Assembly: GCF_019145475.1 (NCBI RefSeq) | Contig: NZ_JAHTKI010000004.1 | Span: 186,001-250,000, forward strand | Length of the DNA stretch: 64,000 nt | Source: Pseudomonas botevensis | Lineage (GTDB): Bacteria > Pseudomonadota > Gammaproteobacteria > Pseudomonadales > Pseudomonadaceae | Direction: 5' to 3' | Translations under genes and position numbers: made by a program | Part shown: positions 10,301 through 19,554 of the stretch, one piece after another | Layout: each line of letters begins with the position of its first letter | Position numbering within the stretch: the stretch's first letter is position 1 | Notes under the pieces: generated by a model | The model's database searches: none | What the model was told of the DNA's origin: nothing | Seen by the model: the letters and a program-made list of their open reading frames with translations, nothing else

Positions 10301-12172
10301 TCAGTAACGCTTGATGTCAGCTTCGCTTTCAAGCTGCTTGCGGTAGGCCGCGAAGTCTTGCTGGCCGACACGCGAAGCGAGGAAGCGACGGTACTGCGCC
10401 TTCTCTTCGTCGCTCGGTGCAGCGGCTTCGTTGACGCCGTTCAGGCGCACAACCATCAGACTGCCGTCTGGCAGGGTCACGCTGCTGAAGGTCGGCTTGT
10501 CCTTGGCAGCCGGTTTCGGCATGCGGAACAGCGCTTGCAGCACCGCCGGATCAACACCTTCCTGGGCGCGGGTGGCCGCTTCGGTGACTTTCCAGTTCTG
10601 ACCGTCAATCGCCTTGTCCAGCGGGGTCTTGCCATCACGCAGACCGGCAATCACTTGCTCGGCATGGGTCTTGGCCGCAGCGCTGGCGCGCTCTTTGGTC
10701 AATTGGGTGCGGATCGCGGCCGATACGGCTTCCAGCGGCAATTGCGCAGGCTTGAGGTGTTCCTTGGCGCGCAGCACGACCACGGTTTCCGGATCCAGCT
10801 CGATCGCGGTGCTGTTGGCCCCCTCGTCGATCACTTCGGTGCTGAATGCGGCCGTCACCACGGCACGGTTGGCCGCAATGCCTTCCCCACCTTCACGGCC
10901 GAATGGCTTGGAGGTATGAACGGTCAGTTTCAGATCCTGCGCCGGTTGAGCCAGGTCAGAGGATTCGAACGAAGAGTCTTCCAGTTGCTTGGTCGCCTCG
11001 ACGAAACGCTGCTCGACCTGCTGGGTTTTCAGTTCGCGGGTCAGCTTGTCTTTCAGGCTGGCGAGCGTTGGCACTTCCGGTGCTTCAACACCCAGCAGCT
11101 TGATCAGGTGGAAACCGAAGTCAGTGCGTACCGGACCGGAAACCTGATCCTTGGCCAATGCGTACAAGGCCTTCTCGAAGGCTGGATCGTAAACGCCAGG
11201 ACCGGCATAACCCAGGTCACCGCCATTGTTGGCCGAACCCGGATCCTGCGAGAACTCTTTGGCCAGCGCTTCAAACTTCTCGCCTTTGGCCAGACGCGCC
11301 TGAATCTCTTCGATCTTGGCCTTGGCCTGGGCTTCGGTGGTCTTGTCGTTCACTTCGATCAGAATGTGCGCCGCACGACGCTGTTCCGACAGGTTGGCGA
11401 TCTCTTTCTGATACGCCGCCTGCAGGTCTTCGTCCTTGACGGCGACCTGATCGAAGAACGCAGCCTTCTTCAGTTCGAGGTAGTCGATGACCACCTGATC
11501 CTGAGTCATGAATTCCTTGGCGTGTTCGTCGTAGTAAGCCTTGACCTCATCGTCGGTCAGCTTCACGGCGGCAGGATCGGCCTTGATGTTCAGGGAAGCG
11601 AAATCGCGGGTCTGTTTTTCCAGACGGGCGAATGCCTGCACTTGAGCGTCGGTGACAAAACCGCTGCCGGCCACGCCGGCACGCAGTTGGCCGATCAGCA
11701 TTTCCTGAGCCAGCATCTGGCGGAATTGCATGCGGCTGTAGCCCAGTTGACGGATCACCTGGTCGAAGCGCTCGGAGCTGAACTTGCCGTCCACCTGGAA
11801 CTCAGGCGTCTGCAGGATCACCTGGTCCAGAGCGGCCTCGGAGAAAGCGAACTTGGATTTTTCCGCGCCTTGCAGCAGCAGCTTGCGGTCGATCAGGCCT
11901 TTGAGGGCCGATTCGCGCAGCATTTTTTCGTCGAGCAAGGAAGCGTCGAAGTCTTTGCCCAGCTGTTGCATCAGCTGGCGGCGTTGCATATCAACAGCCT
12001 GGCTCAGATCGTTCTGGCTGATTTCTTCACCGTTGACCTTGGCGGCCTCATTGGTATGAGTCGCGGCCTTGAAAATGGCGTCGAAACCGGTCAGAGCCAT
12101 CAGTACAACGATGACTCCGATAATGGTCTTGGCAATCCAGCCTTGTGAATTGTCCCTGATATTCTGCAGCAT
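10301..12172 (-). CDS. ppiD: Periplasmic folding chaperone / peptidyl-prolyl isomerase PpiD
   Basis: This is a 623-residue inner-membrane-anchored SurA-like chaperone that helps nascent proteins leaving the Sec translocon. One transmembrane helix near residues 15-35 (KTIIGVIVVLMALTGFDAIF) is followed by a SurA-type N-domain (LSQAVDMQRRQLMQQLGKDFD). A parvulin domain follows at about residues 265-360 (RRAAHILIEVNDKT through FGFHLIKLLGVEAPE), then a second degenerate repeat. The length equals the family's usual size. It is the last gene of the lon-hupB-ppiD side of the protein quality-control cluster, the order known from other Pseudomonas. A tRNA-like element and a terminator separate it from hupB, so it probably has its own promoter. 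Confidence 0.95.
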   Translation of the reverse strand: MLQNIRDNSQGWIAKTIIGVIVVLMALTGFDAIFKAATHTNEAAKVNGEEISQNDLSQAVDMQRRQLMQQLGKDFDASLLDEKMLRESALKGLIDRKLLLQGAEKSKFAFSEAALDQVILQTPEFQVDGKFSSERFDQVIRQLGYSRMQFRQMLAQEMLIGQLRAGVAGSGFVTDAQVQAFARLEKQTRDFASLNIKADPAAVKLTDDEVKAYYDEHAKEFMTQDQVVIDYLELKKAAFFDQVAVKDEDLQAAYQKEIANLSEQRRAAHILIEVNDKTTEAQAKAKIEEIQARLAKGEKFEALAKEFSQDPGSANNGGDLGYAGPGVYDPAFEKALYALAKDQVSGPVRTDFGFHLIKLLGVEAPEVPTLASLKDKLTRELKTQQVEQRFVEATKQLEDSSFESSDLAQPAQDLKLTVHTSKPFGREGGEGIAANRAVVTAAFSTEVIDEGANSTAIELDPETVVVLRAKEHLKPAQLPLEAVSAAIRTQLTKERASAAAKTHAEQVIAGLRDGKTPLDKAIDGQNWKVTEAATRAQEGVDPAVLQALFRMPKPAAKDKPTFSSVTLPDGSLMVVRLNGVNEAAAPSDEEKAQYRRFLASRVGQQDFAAYRKQLESEADIKRY

Positions 12173-12237
12173 GCGTCCCCCAGAAACGGTTGAACTTCAA
12201 TTTAGGCAACCGTGGAGTGTGGGTAGAATCCGGATAG

Positions 12238-12265
12238 AAGAAAGGCGCATCCGAGGATGCGCCTT
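12238..12265 (-). terminator. Terminator after the tRNA-like gene
   Basis: AAGGCGCATCC and GGATGCGCCTT form a perfect 11-bp stem with a 2-base loop, followed on the minus strand by TCTTCT. It starts 9 bp after the CCA of the tRNA-like gene, consistent with that gene being transcribed as a unit. Confidence 0.75.
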
Positions 12266-12273
12266 CTCGTAAC

Positions 12274-12349
12274 TGGCGGAGCGGACAGGGCTCGAACCCT
12301 CGATCCCGGTTTAGCAAGCGACTGTCTTGGCCACCTGCTTTACCGCTCC
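12274..12349 (-). ncRNA. tRNA-like RNA with non-canonical body, Ser(GCU)-resembling
   Basis: The minus strand reads as 76 bases with a perfect 7-bp acceptor stem (GGAGCGG / CCGCTCC), discriminator G and an encoded CCA. It has a T-loop TTCGAGC and a TTGCTAA segment like the serine GCU anticodon loop. The T-stem is GAGGG against CCTGT, with an A-G mismatch and two G-U pairs. The usual D-stem positions (AAGC / AAGA) do not pair, and the bases flanking TTGCTAA (GTCGC / ACCGG) do not form an anticodon stem. There is no long variable arm, unlike true serine tRNAs. A terminator follows 9 bp downstream. It is either a decayed tRNA-Ser or a tRNA-shaped regulatory RNA. A coding tRNA role looks unlikely. 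Confidence 0.6.
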
Positions 12350-12402
12350 GCTGCCAGGTCAGGCATGACCCCGACCCGGATGGGTAAAAACCTGAATCTA
12401 AC

Positions 12403-12675
12403 TTAGTTGACAGCTTCTTTCAGGGCTTTACCGGCTTTGAAACCTGGCTTCTTGGCCGCTGGGATTTCCAGAGTCTTGCCGGTCTGTGGGTTACGGCCGG
12501 TGCGAGCTGGACGATCAGTCACGGAGAAAGTGCCGAAACCTACCAGTACAACGGAGTCGCCAGCCTTGAGAGCGCCAGTGACGGATTCGATTACAGCGTC
12601 CAGCGCACGGCCAGCAGCAGCTTTCGGGATATCAGCGGATGCAGCGATAGCATCAATCAGTTCCGACTTGTTCAC
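12403..12675 (-). CDS. hupB: DNA-binding protein HU-beta
   Basis: This is a 90-residue histone-like protein that binds and bends DNA as a dimer. The N-terminal helices read [27 protein letters not shown], the beta-arm region holds [21 protein letters not shown], and the C-terminus [12 protein letters not shown] is family-typical. The RNPQTG arm tip carries the DNA-intercalating proline. It is directly downstream of lon, as in many proteobacteria, with 148 bp between, so its own promoter is likely. No oddity is seen in codon use or length. Confidence 0.98.
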   Translation of the reverse strand: MNKSELIDAIAASADIPKAAAGRALDAVIESVTGALKAGDSVVLVGFGTFSVTDRPARTGRNPQTGKTLEIPAAKKPGFKAGKALKEAVN

Positions 12676-12823
12676 TCTAAGTCCCCTTATATCTATTTGA
12701 GTATGATTCTAAGTTTTTTGGTGAAAGCAAAAACGAGTGCTGAATGGCCTACAGACACTTAAGAGCCGCTTTATAACAAGGGCTCTAAAAAGCTGTCAAG
12801 GAAGCCCCCCAGGCAAATGCGTA

Positions 12824-15220
12824 CTAATGCGTGCTAATTCTTTCCTTAGAGTCAGACTCACGTTTTTCGTCCTTGGCAACTATCTCCGGAGCCACATCCG
12901 GCAAGGGCTCCGGCGCGTATTGCAGCGCAATTTGCAGGACCTCGTCAATCCATTTAACCGGTTTGATCTGCAGATCCTGCTTGATATTGTCAGGAATCTC
13001 CTTCAGATCACGTACGTTCTCTTCCGGAATAATGACGATCTTGATTCCGCCACGATGCGCCGCGAGCAGTTTCTCTTTCAGACCGCCAATGGCCAGCACT
13101 TGGCCACGCAGGGTGATCTCGCCGGTCATGGCGACATCGGCGCGCACCGGAATGCCGGTCAATGCCGACACCAGAGCGGTACACATGCCGACACCAGCGC
13201 TCGGGCCATCCTTCGGAGTCGCCCCTTCCGGCATGTGAATGTGGGTGTCGCGCTTCTCGTGGAAGTCCGGCGGAATGCCCAGGCTCTTGGCACGGCTGCG
13301 CACCACGGTCTGGGCCGCAGTGATCGATTCGACCATTACATCACCCAGCGAACCGGTCTTGATCAACTGACCTTTACCCGGCACCACAGCGGCTTCGATG
13401 GTCAACAACTCGCCACCAACCTGCGTCCAGGCCAGGCCGGTCACCTGACCGATCTGATCCTGCTGCTCGGCCAGGCCGTAGCGGAACTTGCGCACACCGA
13501 GGAAGTGCTCAAGCAAATCGGCTGTCACTTTTACCGAGAAGCGTTTTTCCAGGGCGTGCTCTTTGACCGCCTTGCGGCAGACCTTGGCAATCTGCCGCTC
13601 GAGGCCACGCACACCGGCTTCACGGGTGTAGTAACGGATGATGTCGCGGATCGCTTCCTCGTCGAACTCCAGCTCGCCCTTCTTCAAGCCGTTGGCCTGA
13701 ATCTGCTTTGGCGACAGGTACTTGACCGCGATATTGATCTTCTCGTCCTCGGTGTAACCCGGCAGGCGGATCACTTCCATCCGGTCGAGCAGCGCCGGCG
13801 GAATGTTCATCGAGTTCGAGGTGCACAGGAACATCACATCCGACAGGTCGTAATCGACTTCCAGATAGTGATCGTTGAAGTTGTGGTTCTGCTCCGGATC
13901 GAGCACTTCCAGCAACGCCGACGCCGGATCGCCACGCATGTCGCTGCCCATTTTGTCGATTTCATCGAGCAGGAACAGCGGGTTGCGAACCCCGACCTTT
14001 GTCATCTTTTGAATCAATCTTCCTGGCATCGAACCGATGTAGGTCCGACGGTGACCACGGATTTCCGCTTCGTCACGCACGCCGCCGAGGGCCATGCGCA
14101 CGAATTTACGGTTGGTGGCGTGGGCAATCGACTCCGCCAGCGAGGTTTTACCCACGCCCGGAGGACCGACCAGGCACAACACCGGGCCACGGATTTTCTT
14201 CACGCGTTTTTGCACGGCGAGGTATTCGAGGATGCGTTCCTTGACCTCTTCGAGGCCGTAGTGATCGGCATCGAGAATGTCTTCGGCACGGGCCAGGTCC
14301 AGACGTACCTTGCTCTGGGCCTTCCACGGCACCTGCACCAGCCAGTCGATGTACGAGCGCACGACGGTGGCTTCGGCGGACATCGGCGACATCTGCTTGA
14401 GCTTGTTCAGCTCGGCGGTGGCCTTGGCGAGAGCGTCTTTCGGCAGACCGGCGGCGTCGATGCGCTTTTTCAGGTCTTCGATTTCGTTGTGACCTTCGTC
14501 ACTGTCGCCGAGCTCTTTCTGAATGGCCTTCATCTGCTCGTTCAGGTAGTACTCGCGCTGACTGCGCTCCATCTGCTTTTTGACGCGGCCACGAATGCGC
14601 TTTTCAACCTGCAGAAGGTCAATCTCGGCATCCAGCAGCGCCAGGACGTGCTCGACACGGGCCGACAAATCGATGATTTCGAGGATTTCCTGCTTCTGCT
14701 CGATTTTCAGCGCCATGTGCGCGGCCATGGTGTCGACCAGACGACCCGGCTCATCGATGCTGTTGAGCGACGACAGGACTTCAGCCGGGACTTTCTTGCC
14801 CAACTGCACATATTGTTCGAACTGCGACAGCAGGCTGCGCACGAAGACTTCCGATTCGCGCTCGGCGGCATCGACTTCTTCGATCAACGACACTTCGGCG
14901 CGGCAATGGCCGTCGACTTCGCTGAAGCGCTCCACGGTGCCACGCTGCTCGCCCTCGACCAGAACCTTGACGGTGCCGTCAGGCAGTTTCAGCAATTGCA
15001 GGACCGTGGCGATAGTGCCTACGCGATAGAGAGCATCTTCACCGGGATCATCGTCAGCCGGGTTTCTCTGGGCCAGCAGCAGGATCTGCTTGTCACCCGT
15101 CATCGCGGCCTCGAGGGCTTCGATGGACTTCTCGCGCCCCACGAACAGCGGGATAACCATGTGCGGATAAACCACGACATCACGCAATGGCAGGAGAGGC
15201 AATTCGATGGTTGTCTTCAT
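12824..15220 (-). CDS. lon: ATP-dependent protease La (Lon)
   Basis: This is a 798-residue AAA+ serine protease that degrades misfolded and regulatory proteins in the cytoplasm. ATG 15220 (MKTTIELPLLPLRDVVVYPH) gives the canonical start; the open frame extends 49 codons upstream but without family similarity. The N-terminal substrate domain comes first, then Walker A GPPGVGKTSLAES, Walker B FLLDEID and the catalytic Ser-Lys dyad, S674 in KDGPSAGVGM and K717 in GGLKEK. The C-terminus ends in a charged tail. It lies between clpX and hupB on the same strand. A sigma-32-like promoter is visible 60-90 bp upstream, fitting heat induction. Confidence 0.98.
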   Translation of the reverse strand: MKTTIELPLLPLRDVVVYPHMVIPLFVGREKSIEALEAAMTGDKQILLLAQRNPADDDPGEDALYRVGTIATVLQLLKLPDGTVKVLVEGEQRGTVERFSEVDGHCRAEVSLIEEVDAAERESEVFVRSLLSQFEQYVQLGKKVPAEVLSSLNSIDEPGRLVDTMAAHMALKIEQKQEILEIIDLSARVEHVLALLDAEIDLLQVEKRIRGRVKKQMERSQREYYLNEQMKAIQKELGDSDEGHNEIEDLKKRIDAAGLPKDALAKATAELNKLKQMSPMSAEATVVRSYIDWLVQVPWKAQSKVRLDLARAEDILDADHYGLEEVKERILEYLAVQKRVKKIRGPVLCLVGPPGVGKTSLAESIAHATNRKFVRMALGGVRDEAEIRGHRRTYIGSMPGRLIQKMTKVGVRNPLFLLDEIDKMGSDMRGDPASALLEVLDPEQNHNFNDHYLEVDYDLSDVMFLCTSNSMNIPPALLDRMEVIRLPGYTEDEKINIAVKYLSPKQIQANGLKKGELEFDEEAIRDIIRYYTREAGVRGLERQIAKVCRKAVKEHALEKRFSVKVTADLLEHFLGVRKFRYGLAEQQDQIGQVTGLAWTQVGGELLTIEAAVVPGKGQLIKTGSLGDVMVESITAAQTVVRSRAKSLGIPPDFHEKRDTHIHMPEGATPKDGPSAGVGMCTALVSALTGIPVRADVAMTGEITLRGQVLAIGGLKEKLLAAHRGGIKIVIIPEENVRDLKEIPDNIKQDLQIKPVKWIDEVLQIALQYAPEPLPDVAPEIVAKDEKRESDSKERISTH

Positions 15221-15278
15221 GATTTCGCCTCTACGGCGGCCATATGGCCGTAAACAGATGGAAGTGAGCTTGAAACCA

Positions 15279-15307
15279 AGATGGGGGCTGCTTTGGAAAA
15301 AAACAAG
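15279..15307 (-). promoter_or_regulatory. Candidate heat-shock (sigma-32) promoter of lon
   Basis: On the minus strand CTTGTTT (15307-15301) is followed after 14 bases by CCCCATCT (15286-15279), close to the sigma-32 consensus CTTGAAA / CCCCATNT. It sits about 60 bp upstream of the lon ATG. The -35 box departs from consensus at two bases, so this is probable rather than certain. Confidence 0.5.
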
Positions 15308-15419
15308 CGGATAAAAGAATCGTTTCGAAAACAGAGCGGGCATCGAAGCCCGCAGGGGTCCGGGCACATCTGTAACACCAGCTGAGCGGCCCTGCAGCCC
15401 TTACAGACGAGCCGCGCAC

Positions 15420-15447
15420 AAAAAGCAAAGGGGCCAGAAGGCCCCTT
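15420..15447 (-). terminator. Terminator of clpX
   Basis: AAGGGGCC / GGCCCCTT form an 8-bp stem with loop AGAA; on the minus strand the stem is followed by TGCTTTTT. It lies just after the clpX stop and separates clpX from lon. Confidence 0.8.
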
Positions 15448-15470
15448 GTTTATTCCGGCAGACCGGACGC

Positions 15471-16754
15471 TCAGGCGTCCGGAGCAGCCTTGGCAGTCGG
15501 CTCATTGTTTTCGTAGATAAACAATGGCTGGGACTTGCCTTCAATAACGCTTTCGTCGATCACGACTTTGCTCACATCGGATTGCGACGGGATTTCGTAC
15601 ATCGTGTCGAGCAGAACGCCTTCGAGAATCGAACGCAGGCCACGGGCACCGGTTTTACGCTCCAGGGCACGCTTGGCGACCGATTTCAGAGCGTCGGTCC
15701 GGAACTCCAGATCCACGCCTTCCATCTCGAACAGCTTGGCATACTGCTTGGTCAGGGCGTTTTTCGGCTCGGTGAGGATCTGCATCAACGCAGCCTCATC
15801 CAGCTCGTCCAGCGTCGCCAGGACCGGCAGACGACCCACGAATTCCGGGATCAGACCGAACTTGACCAGATCGTCAGGCTCGACTTCACGCAGGGATTCA
15901 CCGACCTTCTTGCCCTCTTCCTTGCTGCGCACTTCCGCGTTGAAACCGATGCCACCCTTGGTGGAACGGTTCTGAATGACTTTCTCCAGGCCGGAGAAGG
16001 CGCCACCGCAGATGAACAGAATGTTACGGGTGTCGACCTGCAGGAACTCCTGCTGCGGGTGCTTGCGACCACCTTGCGGCGGAACGGAAGCGACCGTGCC
16101 TTCGATCAACTTCAGCAAGGCCTGTTGCACGCCCTCACCGGAAACGTCCCGGGTGATCGACGGGTTGTCGGACTTGCGGGAAATCTTGTCGATTTCATCG
16201 ATGTAGACAATGCCCATCTGGGCCTTTTCCACATCGTAGTCGCACTTCTGCAGCAGCTTCTGAATGATGTTCTCGACGTCCTCACCCACGTAACCCGCCT
16301 CGGTGAGGGTGGTTGCGTCGGCAATGGTGAACGGAACGTTCAGCAACCGCGCCAGGGTTTCGGCAAGCAGGGTCTTACCCGAGCCTGTCGGGCCGATCAG
16401 CAGGATGTTGCTCTTGCCGAGTTCGACGTCGTCACTCTTCTTGTCACGCTGGTTCAGGCGCTTGTAGTGGTTGTACACCGCTACGGCCAGAACCTTTTTG
16501 GCACGTTCCTGACCAATGACGTACTGGTCAAGGATGCCGCTGATTTCTTTAGGCGAAGGCAATTTATGCGCGCTGCTTTCAGCCTGTGCTTCCTGCACCT
16601 CCTCGCGGATGATGTCATTGCACAGGTCGACGCACTCGTCGCAGATAAAGACCGAGGGGCCGGCAATCAATTTGCGCACTTCATGCTGGCTTTTGCCACA
16701 GAAGGAGCAATAGAGCAGCTTGCCGTTGTCCTCGCCGTTGCGGGTGTCAGTCAT
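15471..16754 (-). CDS. clpX: ATP-dependent Clp protease ATP-binding subunit ClpX
   Basis: This is a 427-residue AAA+ unfoldase that selects substrates and feeds them into ClpP. The start at [20 protein letters not shown] gives the usual length. The N-terminal zinc-binding domain has its four cysteines in CSFCG and CDECVDLC. Walker A is [11 protein letters not shown], Walker B is [10 protein letters not shown], and the ClpP-binding IGF-type loop (GIGFNAEV) is present. It is 111 bp downstream of clpP on the same strand; a hairpin between the two genes could tune their relative expression. Confidence 0.98.
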   Translation of the reverse strand: MTDTRNGEDNGKLLYCSFCGKSQHEVRKLIAGPSVFICDECVDLCNDIIREEVQEAQAESSAHKLPSPKEISGILDQYVIGQERAKKVLAVAVYNHYKRLNQRDKKSDDVELGKSNILLIGPTGSGKTLLAETLARLLNVPFTIADATTLTEAGYVGEDVENIIQKLLQKCDYDVEKAQMGIVYIDEIDKISRKSDNPSITRDVSGEGVQQALLKLIEGTVASVPPQGGRKHPQQEFLQVDTRNILFICGGAFSGLEKVIQNRSTKGGIGFNAEVRSKEEGKKVGESLREVEPDDLVKFGLIPEFVGRLPVLATLDELDEAALMQILTEPKNALTKQYAKLFEMEGVDLEFRTDALKSVAKRALERKTGARGLRSILEGVLLDTMYEIPSQSDVSKVVIDESVIEGKSQPLFIYENNEPTAKAAPDA

Positions 16755-16800
16755 TCGTTCGATCCAAATCCGATAGGCTTGCAACACAAGATGAAGGCTA

Positions 16801-16824
16801 TTGCGGGCTTTTTCAAGCCCGCAA
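16801..16824 (-). other. Hairpin between clpP and clpX
   Basis: TTGCGGGCTT / AAGCCCGCAA form a perfect 10-bp stem with a TTTC loop and no T-run on either strand. It may be an RNA processing or attenuation hairpin in the clpP-clpX transcript. Confidence 0.55.
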
Positions 16825-16865
16825 GTGATCGGAGCAACCGACCACGCCTATTTGAGCGGCTTAAT

Positions 16866-17501
16866 TCACGCAGGGCGCTGGGTGATCACTTCGTCGATCA
16901 AACCGTACTGCTTCGCCGCTTCTGCACTCATGAAGTTATCGCGATTGGTGTCGCGTTCGATTTCTTCCAGAGTACGACCGCTGTGCTTGGCCATCAGCGT
17001 GTTCAGGCGCTCGCGAATGAACAGAATTTCCTTGGCATGGATTTCGATATCCGAAGCCTGGCCCTGGAAACCGCCCAATGGCTGGTGAATCATCACGCGC
17101 GAGTTAGGCAGGCAGAAACGCTTGCCTTCGGCGCCGGCCGTCAGCAGGAATGCGCCCATGCTGCAAGCCTGACCGATGCAGGTGGTGGATACGTTTGGCT
17201 TGATGAACTGCATGGTGTCGTAGATCGACATGCCCGCCGTCACCGAACCGCCCGGGGAGTTGATATAAAGATGGATGTCCTTGTCCGGGTTTTCCGCTTC
17301 AAGGAACAGCAATTGCGCGCAAATCAGGTTGGCCATGTAGTCCTCTACCGGACCTACCAGAAAGATCACTCGCTCCTTGAGAAGACGCGAGTAGATGTCA
17401 TAGGCGCGCTCGCCACGAGCAGACTGCTCGACAACCATCGGGACCAGACCGCCTGCGGCCTGGATATCAGAGTTCTGCTGAATATAGGAATTACGGAACA
17501 T
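16866..17501 (-). CDS. clpP: ATP-dependent Clp protease proteolytic subunit
   Basis: This is a 211-residue self-compartmentalised serine protease that forms two heptameric rings and works with ClpX or ClpA. The catalytic triad is S114 in [14 protein letters not shown]139 in [10 protein letters not shown] and D188 in TNRDNF, with spacing matching the E. coli triad exactly after a three-residue shift. A short N-terminal propeptide is expected before [18 protein letters not shown]. It lies between tig and clpX, the common bacterial order, all on the minus strand, and is probably co-transcribed with clpX. Confidence 0.98.
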   Translation of the reverse strand: MFRNSYIQQNSDIQAAGGLVPMVVEQSARGERAYDIYSRLLKERVIFLVGPVEDYMANLICAQLLFLEAENPDKDIHLYINSPGGSVTAGMSIYDTMQFIKPNVSTTCIGQACSMGAFLLTAGAEGKRFCLPNSRVMIHQPLGGFQGQASDIEIHAKEILFIRERLNTLMAKHSGRTLEEIERDTNRDNFMSAEAAKQYGLIDEVITQRPA

Positions 17502-17540
17502 GCTCTGCAGTCACTCCCAAATAGTCATGTCTTGAATACG

Positions 17541-17568
17541 CATAAGCCAGCTCGAAGGCTGGCTTATG
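17541..17568 (-). other. Hairpin between tig and clpP
   Basis: CATAAGCCAGC / GCTGGCTTATG form a perfect 11-bp stem with a 6-base loop. There is no T-run on the minus strand, so it could be a partial terminator or an mRNA-end stabiliser after tig. Confidence 0.55.
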
Positions 17569-17593
17569 GTGTGTGCTTCTAACGCAGAAACAA

Positions 17594-18904
17594 TCAGTCG
17601 GCTTTTGGAGCTTCTACCGGCTTGACCGCTTCTTCGTAAGAGACCGATTTGTCGGTCACGCTAGCTTTCTGCAGAACAGTATCCACAACTTGTTCTTCCA
17701 GCACAACCGAACGAACTTCGTTCAGTTGCTGGTCGTTCTTGTAGTACCAGGACACTACTTGCTCTGGCTCTTGGTAAGCCGAAGCCATTTCTTCAATCAT
17801 TTCACGAACGCGGGCTTCGTCTGGCTTGAGGTCGAATTGCTTGACCACTTCAGCCACGATCAGACCCAGAACCACGCGACGCTTGGCTTGCTCTTCGAAC
17901 AGCTCGGCCGGCAGTTGGTCAGGCTTGATGTTGCCGCCGAACTGCTGAACAGCCTGCACGCGCAGACGGTCAACTTCGTTGGAGATCAGCGCCTTCGGCA
18001 CTTCAACCGGGTTGGTGGCCAGCAGACCGTCCATTACCTGGTTCTTGACCTTGGACTTGATCGCCTGGCGCAGCTCACGCTCCATGTTCTTGCGAACTTC
18101 GGTGCGGAAGCCGTCCAGACCCTTTTCCTTGATACCGAACTGAGCGAAGAACTCTTCGTTCAGCTCAGGCAGCGTTGGCGCGGAAACGGTGTTGACGGTT
18201 ACGGTGAACTCGGCGGTTTTGCCAGCCAGGTCCAGGTTCTGATAGTCCTCTGGGAAGGTCAGGTTCAGAACGCGCTCTTCACCAGCCTTGGCGCCCACCA
18301 GACCTTCTTCGAAGCCAGGGATCATACGGCCGGAACCCAGCACCAGCTGAGTGCCTTTGGCGGAGCCGCCAGCGAATGCTTCGCCGTCAACCTTGCCCAC
18401 GAAATCGATGTTCAGCTGATCGTCGTTCTGGGCAGCGCGGTCGGCCGCTTCGAAACGGGTGTTCTGCTTGCGCAGCACGTCCAGCATCTTGTCCAGATCG
18501 GCGTCAGCCACGTCAGCGCTCAGGCGCTCAACGTTGATGCCTTCGAAACCGGCAACGGTGAACTCAGGGAACACTTCGAATACGGCAACGTATTCCAGGT
18601 CCTTGCCGGCTTCCAGCGACTTTGGCTCGATCGAAGGCGAACCGGCCGGGTTCAGCTTCTGCTCAACCACAGCTTCGTAGAAGGAGGACTGGATCACGTC
18701 ACCCACAGCTTCCTGACGAGCATCAGCACCGAAACGGCGCTTGATTTCGCTCATTGGCACTTTGCCTGGACGGAAGCCAGCAATCTTGGCCTTTTGTGCA
18801 GTCTGCTGCAGACGCTTGTTGACCTGGCTCTCGATGCGCTCAGCCGGCACGGTGACGCTCATGCGGCGCTCAAGAGCAGTAGTATTTTCAACAGAAACTT
18901 GCAT
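17594..18904 (-). CDS. tig: Trigger factor (ribosome-associated chaperone)
   Basis: This is a 436-residue chaperone that binds nascent chains at the ribosome exit and has prolyl isomerase activity. The start at [17 protein letters not shown] is canonical; 21 in-frame upstream codons lack similarity. The ribosome-binding signature GFRPGKVP is present ([20 protein letters not shown]). The central FKBP domain includes [13 protein letters not shown] and [13 protein letters not shown]. The C-terminal helical domain follows, with an acidic tail. In P. aeruginosa the next genes after tig toward the tRNAs are parR and parS; here 400 bp without genes lead straight to tRNA-His. Confidence 0.97.
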   Translation of the reverse strand: MQVSVENTTALERRMSVTVPAERIESQVNKRLQQTAQKAKIAGFRPGKVPMSEIKRRFGADARQEAVGDVIQSSFYEAVVEQKLNPAGSPSIEPKSLEAGKDLEYVAVFEVFPEFTVAGFEGINVERLSADVADADLDKMLDVLRKQNTRFEAADRAAQNDDQLNIDFVGKVDGEAFAGGSAKGTQLVLGSGRMIPGFEEGLVGAKAGEERVLNLTFPEDYQNLDLAGKTAEFTVTVNTVSAPTLPELNEEFFAQFGIKEKGLDGFRTEVRKNMERELRQAIKSKVKNQVMDGLLATNPVEVPKALISNEVDRLRVQAVQQFGGNIKPDQLPAELFEEQAKRRVVLGLIVAEVVKQFDLKPDEARVREMIEEMASAYQEPEQVVSWYYKNDQQLNEVRSVVLEEQVVDTVLQKASVTDKSVSYEEAVKPVEAPKAD

Positions 18905-19304
18905 GGATATTCCTCGTTGCACAGACGTTAGCCGGCCGTTTCCGACCCCAGAATCAAGGGCATGCATTCTAGTGGGTCAAACTCAAGAAGTCACCCTACT
19001 GAAATCAGGTGGAAACGCAGCAGGCAATTTGAAGGCGAGGACAAACGGTTGTGCCCCGCCCTGTTCGCAAAAACAGCCAATCAAGCCAGGGCTCTGCAGC
19101 AACCCTTCTATATATAGAAGCGGTTGTCGATCATCTCCCTGACAGCCAATCCCAAAGCAGGAGTGGCGGACAGCGCAGCATCATCGAGAAACATAAATAC
19201 GACGAAACGCCCTGCCCCTGCGGCCCGAAACCGGCAGCCGCCGAAACCCGAACCCGTGAAACAAAAAAGGCGCCAGACTGTTAAATCTGGCGCCTTTCGA
19301 AATA
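18905..19304. other. 400-bp intergenic stretch between tig and the tRNA cluster
   Basis: No credible gene is visible on either strand. Short plus-strand frames here lack ribosome sites and have low-complexity products. The part nearest tig should hold the tig promoter, and the last 40 bp hold the terminator of tRNA-His. An AT-rich patch TATATATAGAAG lies near 19111-19122. Confidence 0.5.
19263..19297 (-). terminator. Terminator after tRNA-His (distal copy)
   Basis: AAAGGCGCCAGA / TCTGGCGCCTTT form a 12-bp stem; on the minus strand the stem is followed by TTTGTTTC. It ends the Arg-His-Leu-His tRNA transcript. A near-identical copy follows the other tRNA-His. Confidence 0.8.
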
Positions 19305-19380
19305 TGGGGTGGACGATGGGGATCGAACCCACGACAACGGGAGTCACAATCCCGTGCTCTACCAACTGAGCTACGCCCAC
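19305..19380 (-). tRNA. tRNA-His (GTG), distal copy
   Basis: A 76-base cloverleaf is readable on the minus strand: acceptor GTGGGCG / CGTCCAC with one G-U pair, anticodon loop TTGTGAC with anticodon GTG, T-loop TTCGATC and an encoded CCA. It is the last tRNA of a four-gene cluster and is identical to the second tRNA-His at 19599-19674. Confidence 0.96.
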
Positions 19381-19456
19381 CATATTGCGTGACAAAGAAG
19401 CCAAACAACTTCTTTGCTGAACCCCATCTAGCCAAAGGCGTGAATGAAGCTTTGAT

Positions 19457-19541
19457 TGGTGCGGATGAAGAGACTCGAACTCTTACGCCTCGCGGCGCTG
19501 GAACCTAAATCCAGTGTGTCTACCAATTCCACCACATCCGC
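19457..19541 (-). tRNA. tRNA-Leu (TAG)
   Basis: This 85-base class II tRNA has acceptor GCGGATG / CATCCGC, anticodon TAG in loop TTTAGGT, a long variable arm and an encoded CCA. It lies between the two tRNA-His copies. Confidence 0.96.
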
Positions 19542-19554
19542 AGATGAAGCCTTT

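Noticed and set aside
9998..12148. 716-codon open frame antisense to ppiD
   Set aside because: It lies wholly opposite ppiD in a GC-rich region where antisense stops are rare. Its product is low-complexity (His/Arg/Leu-rich) with no recognisable domain or ribosome site.
12274..12349. Ordinary tRNA-Ser(GCU)
   Set aside because: The D and anticodon stems do not form and the long variable arm required in serine tRNAs is missing.
12737..15253. 838-codon open frame antisense to lon
   Set aside because: It mirrors lon completely and is explained by codon bias; no domain is visible and no ribosome site precedes it.
19051..19284. Possible small plus-strand gene between tig and tRNA-His
   Set aside because: It has no ribosome site, a low-complexity product, and ends within a tRNA terminator.
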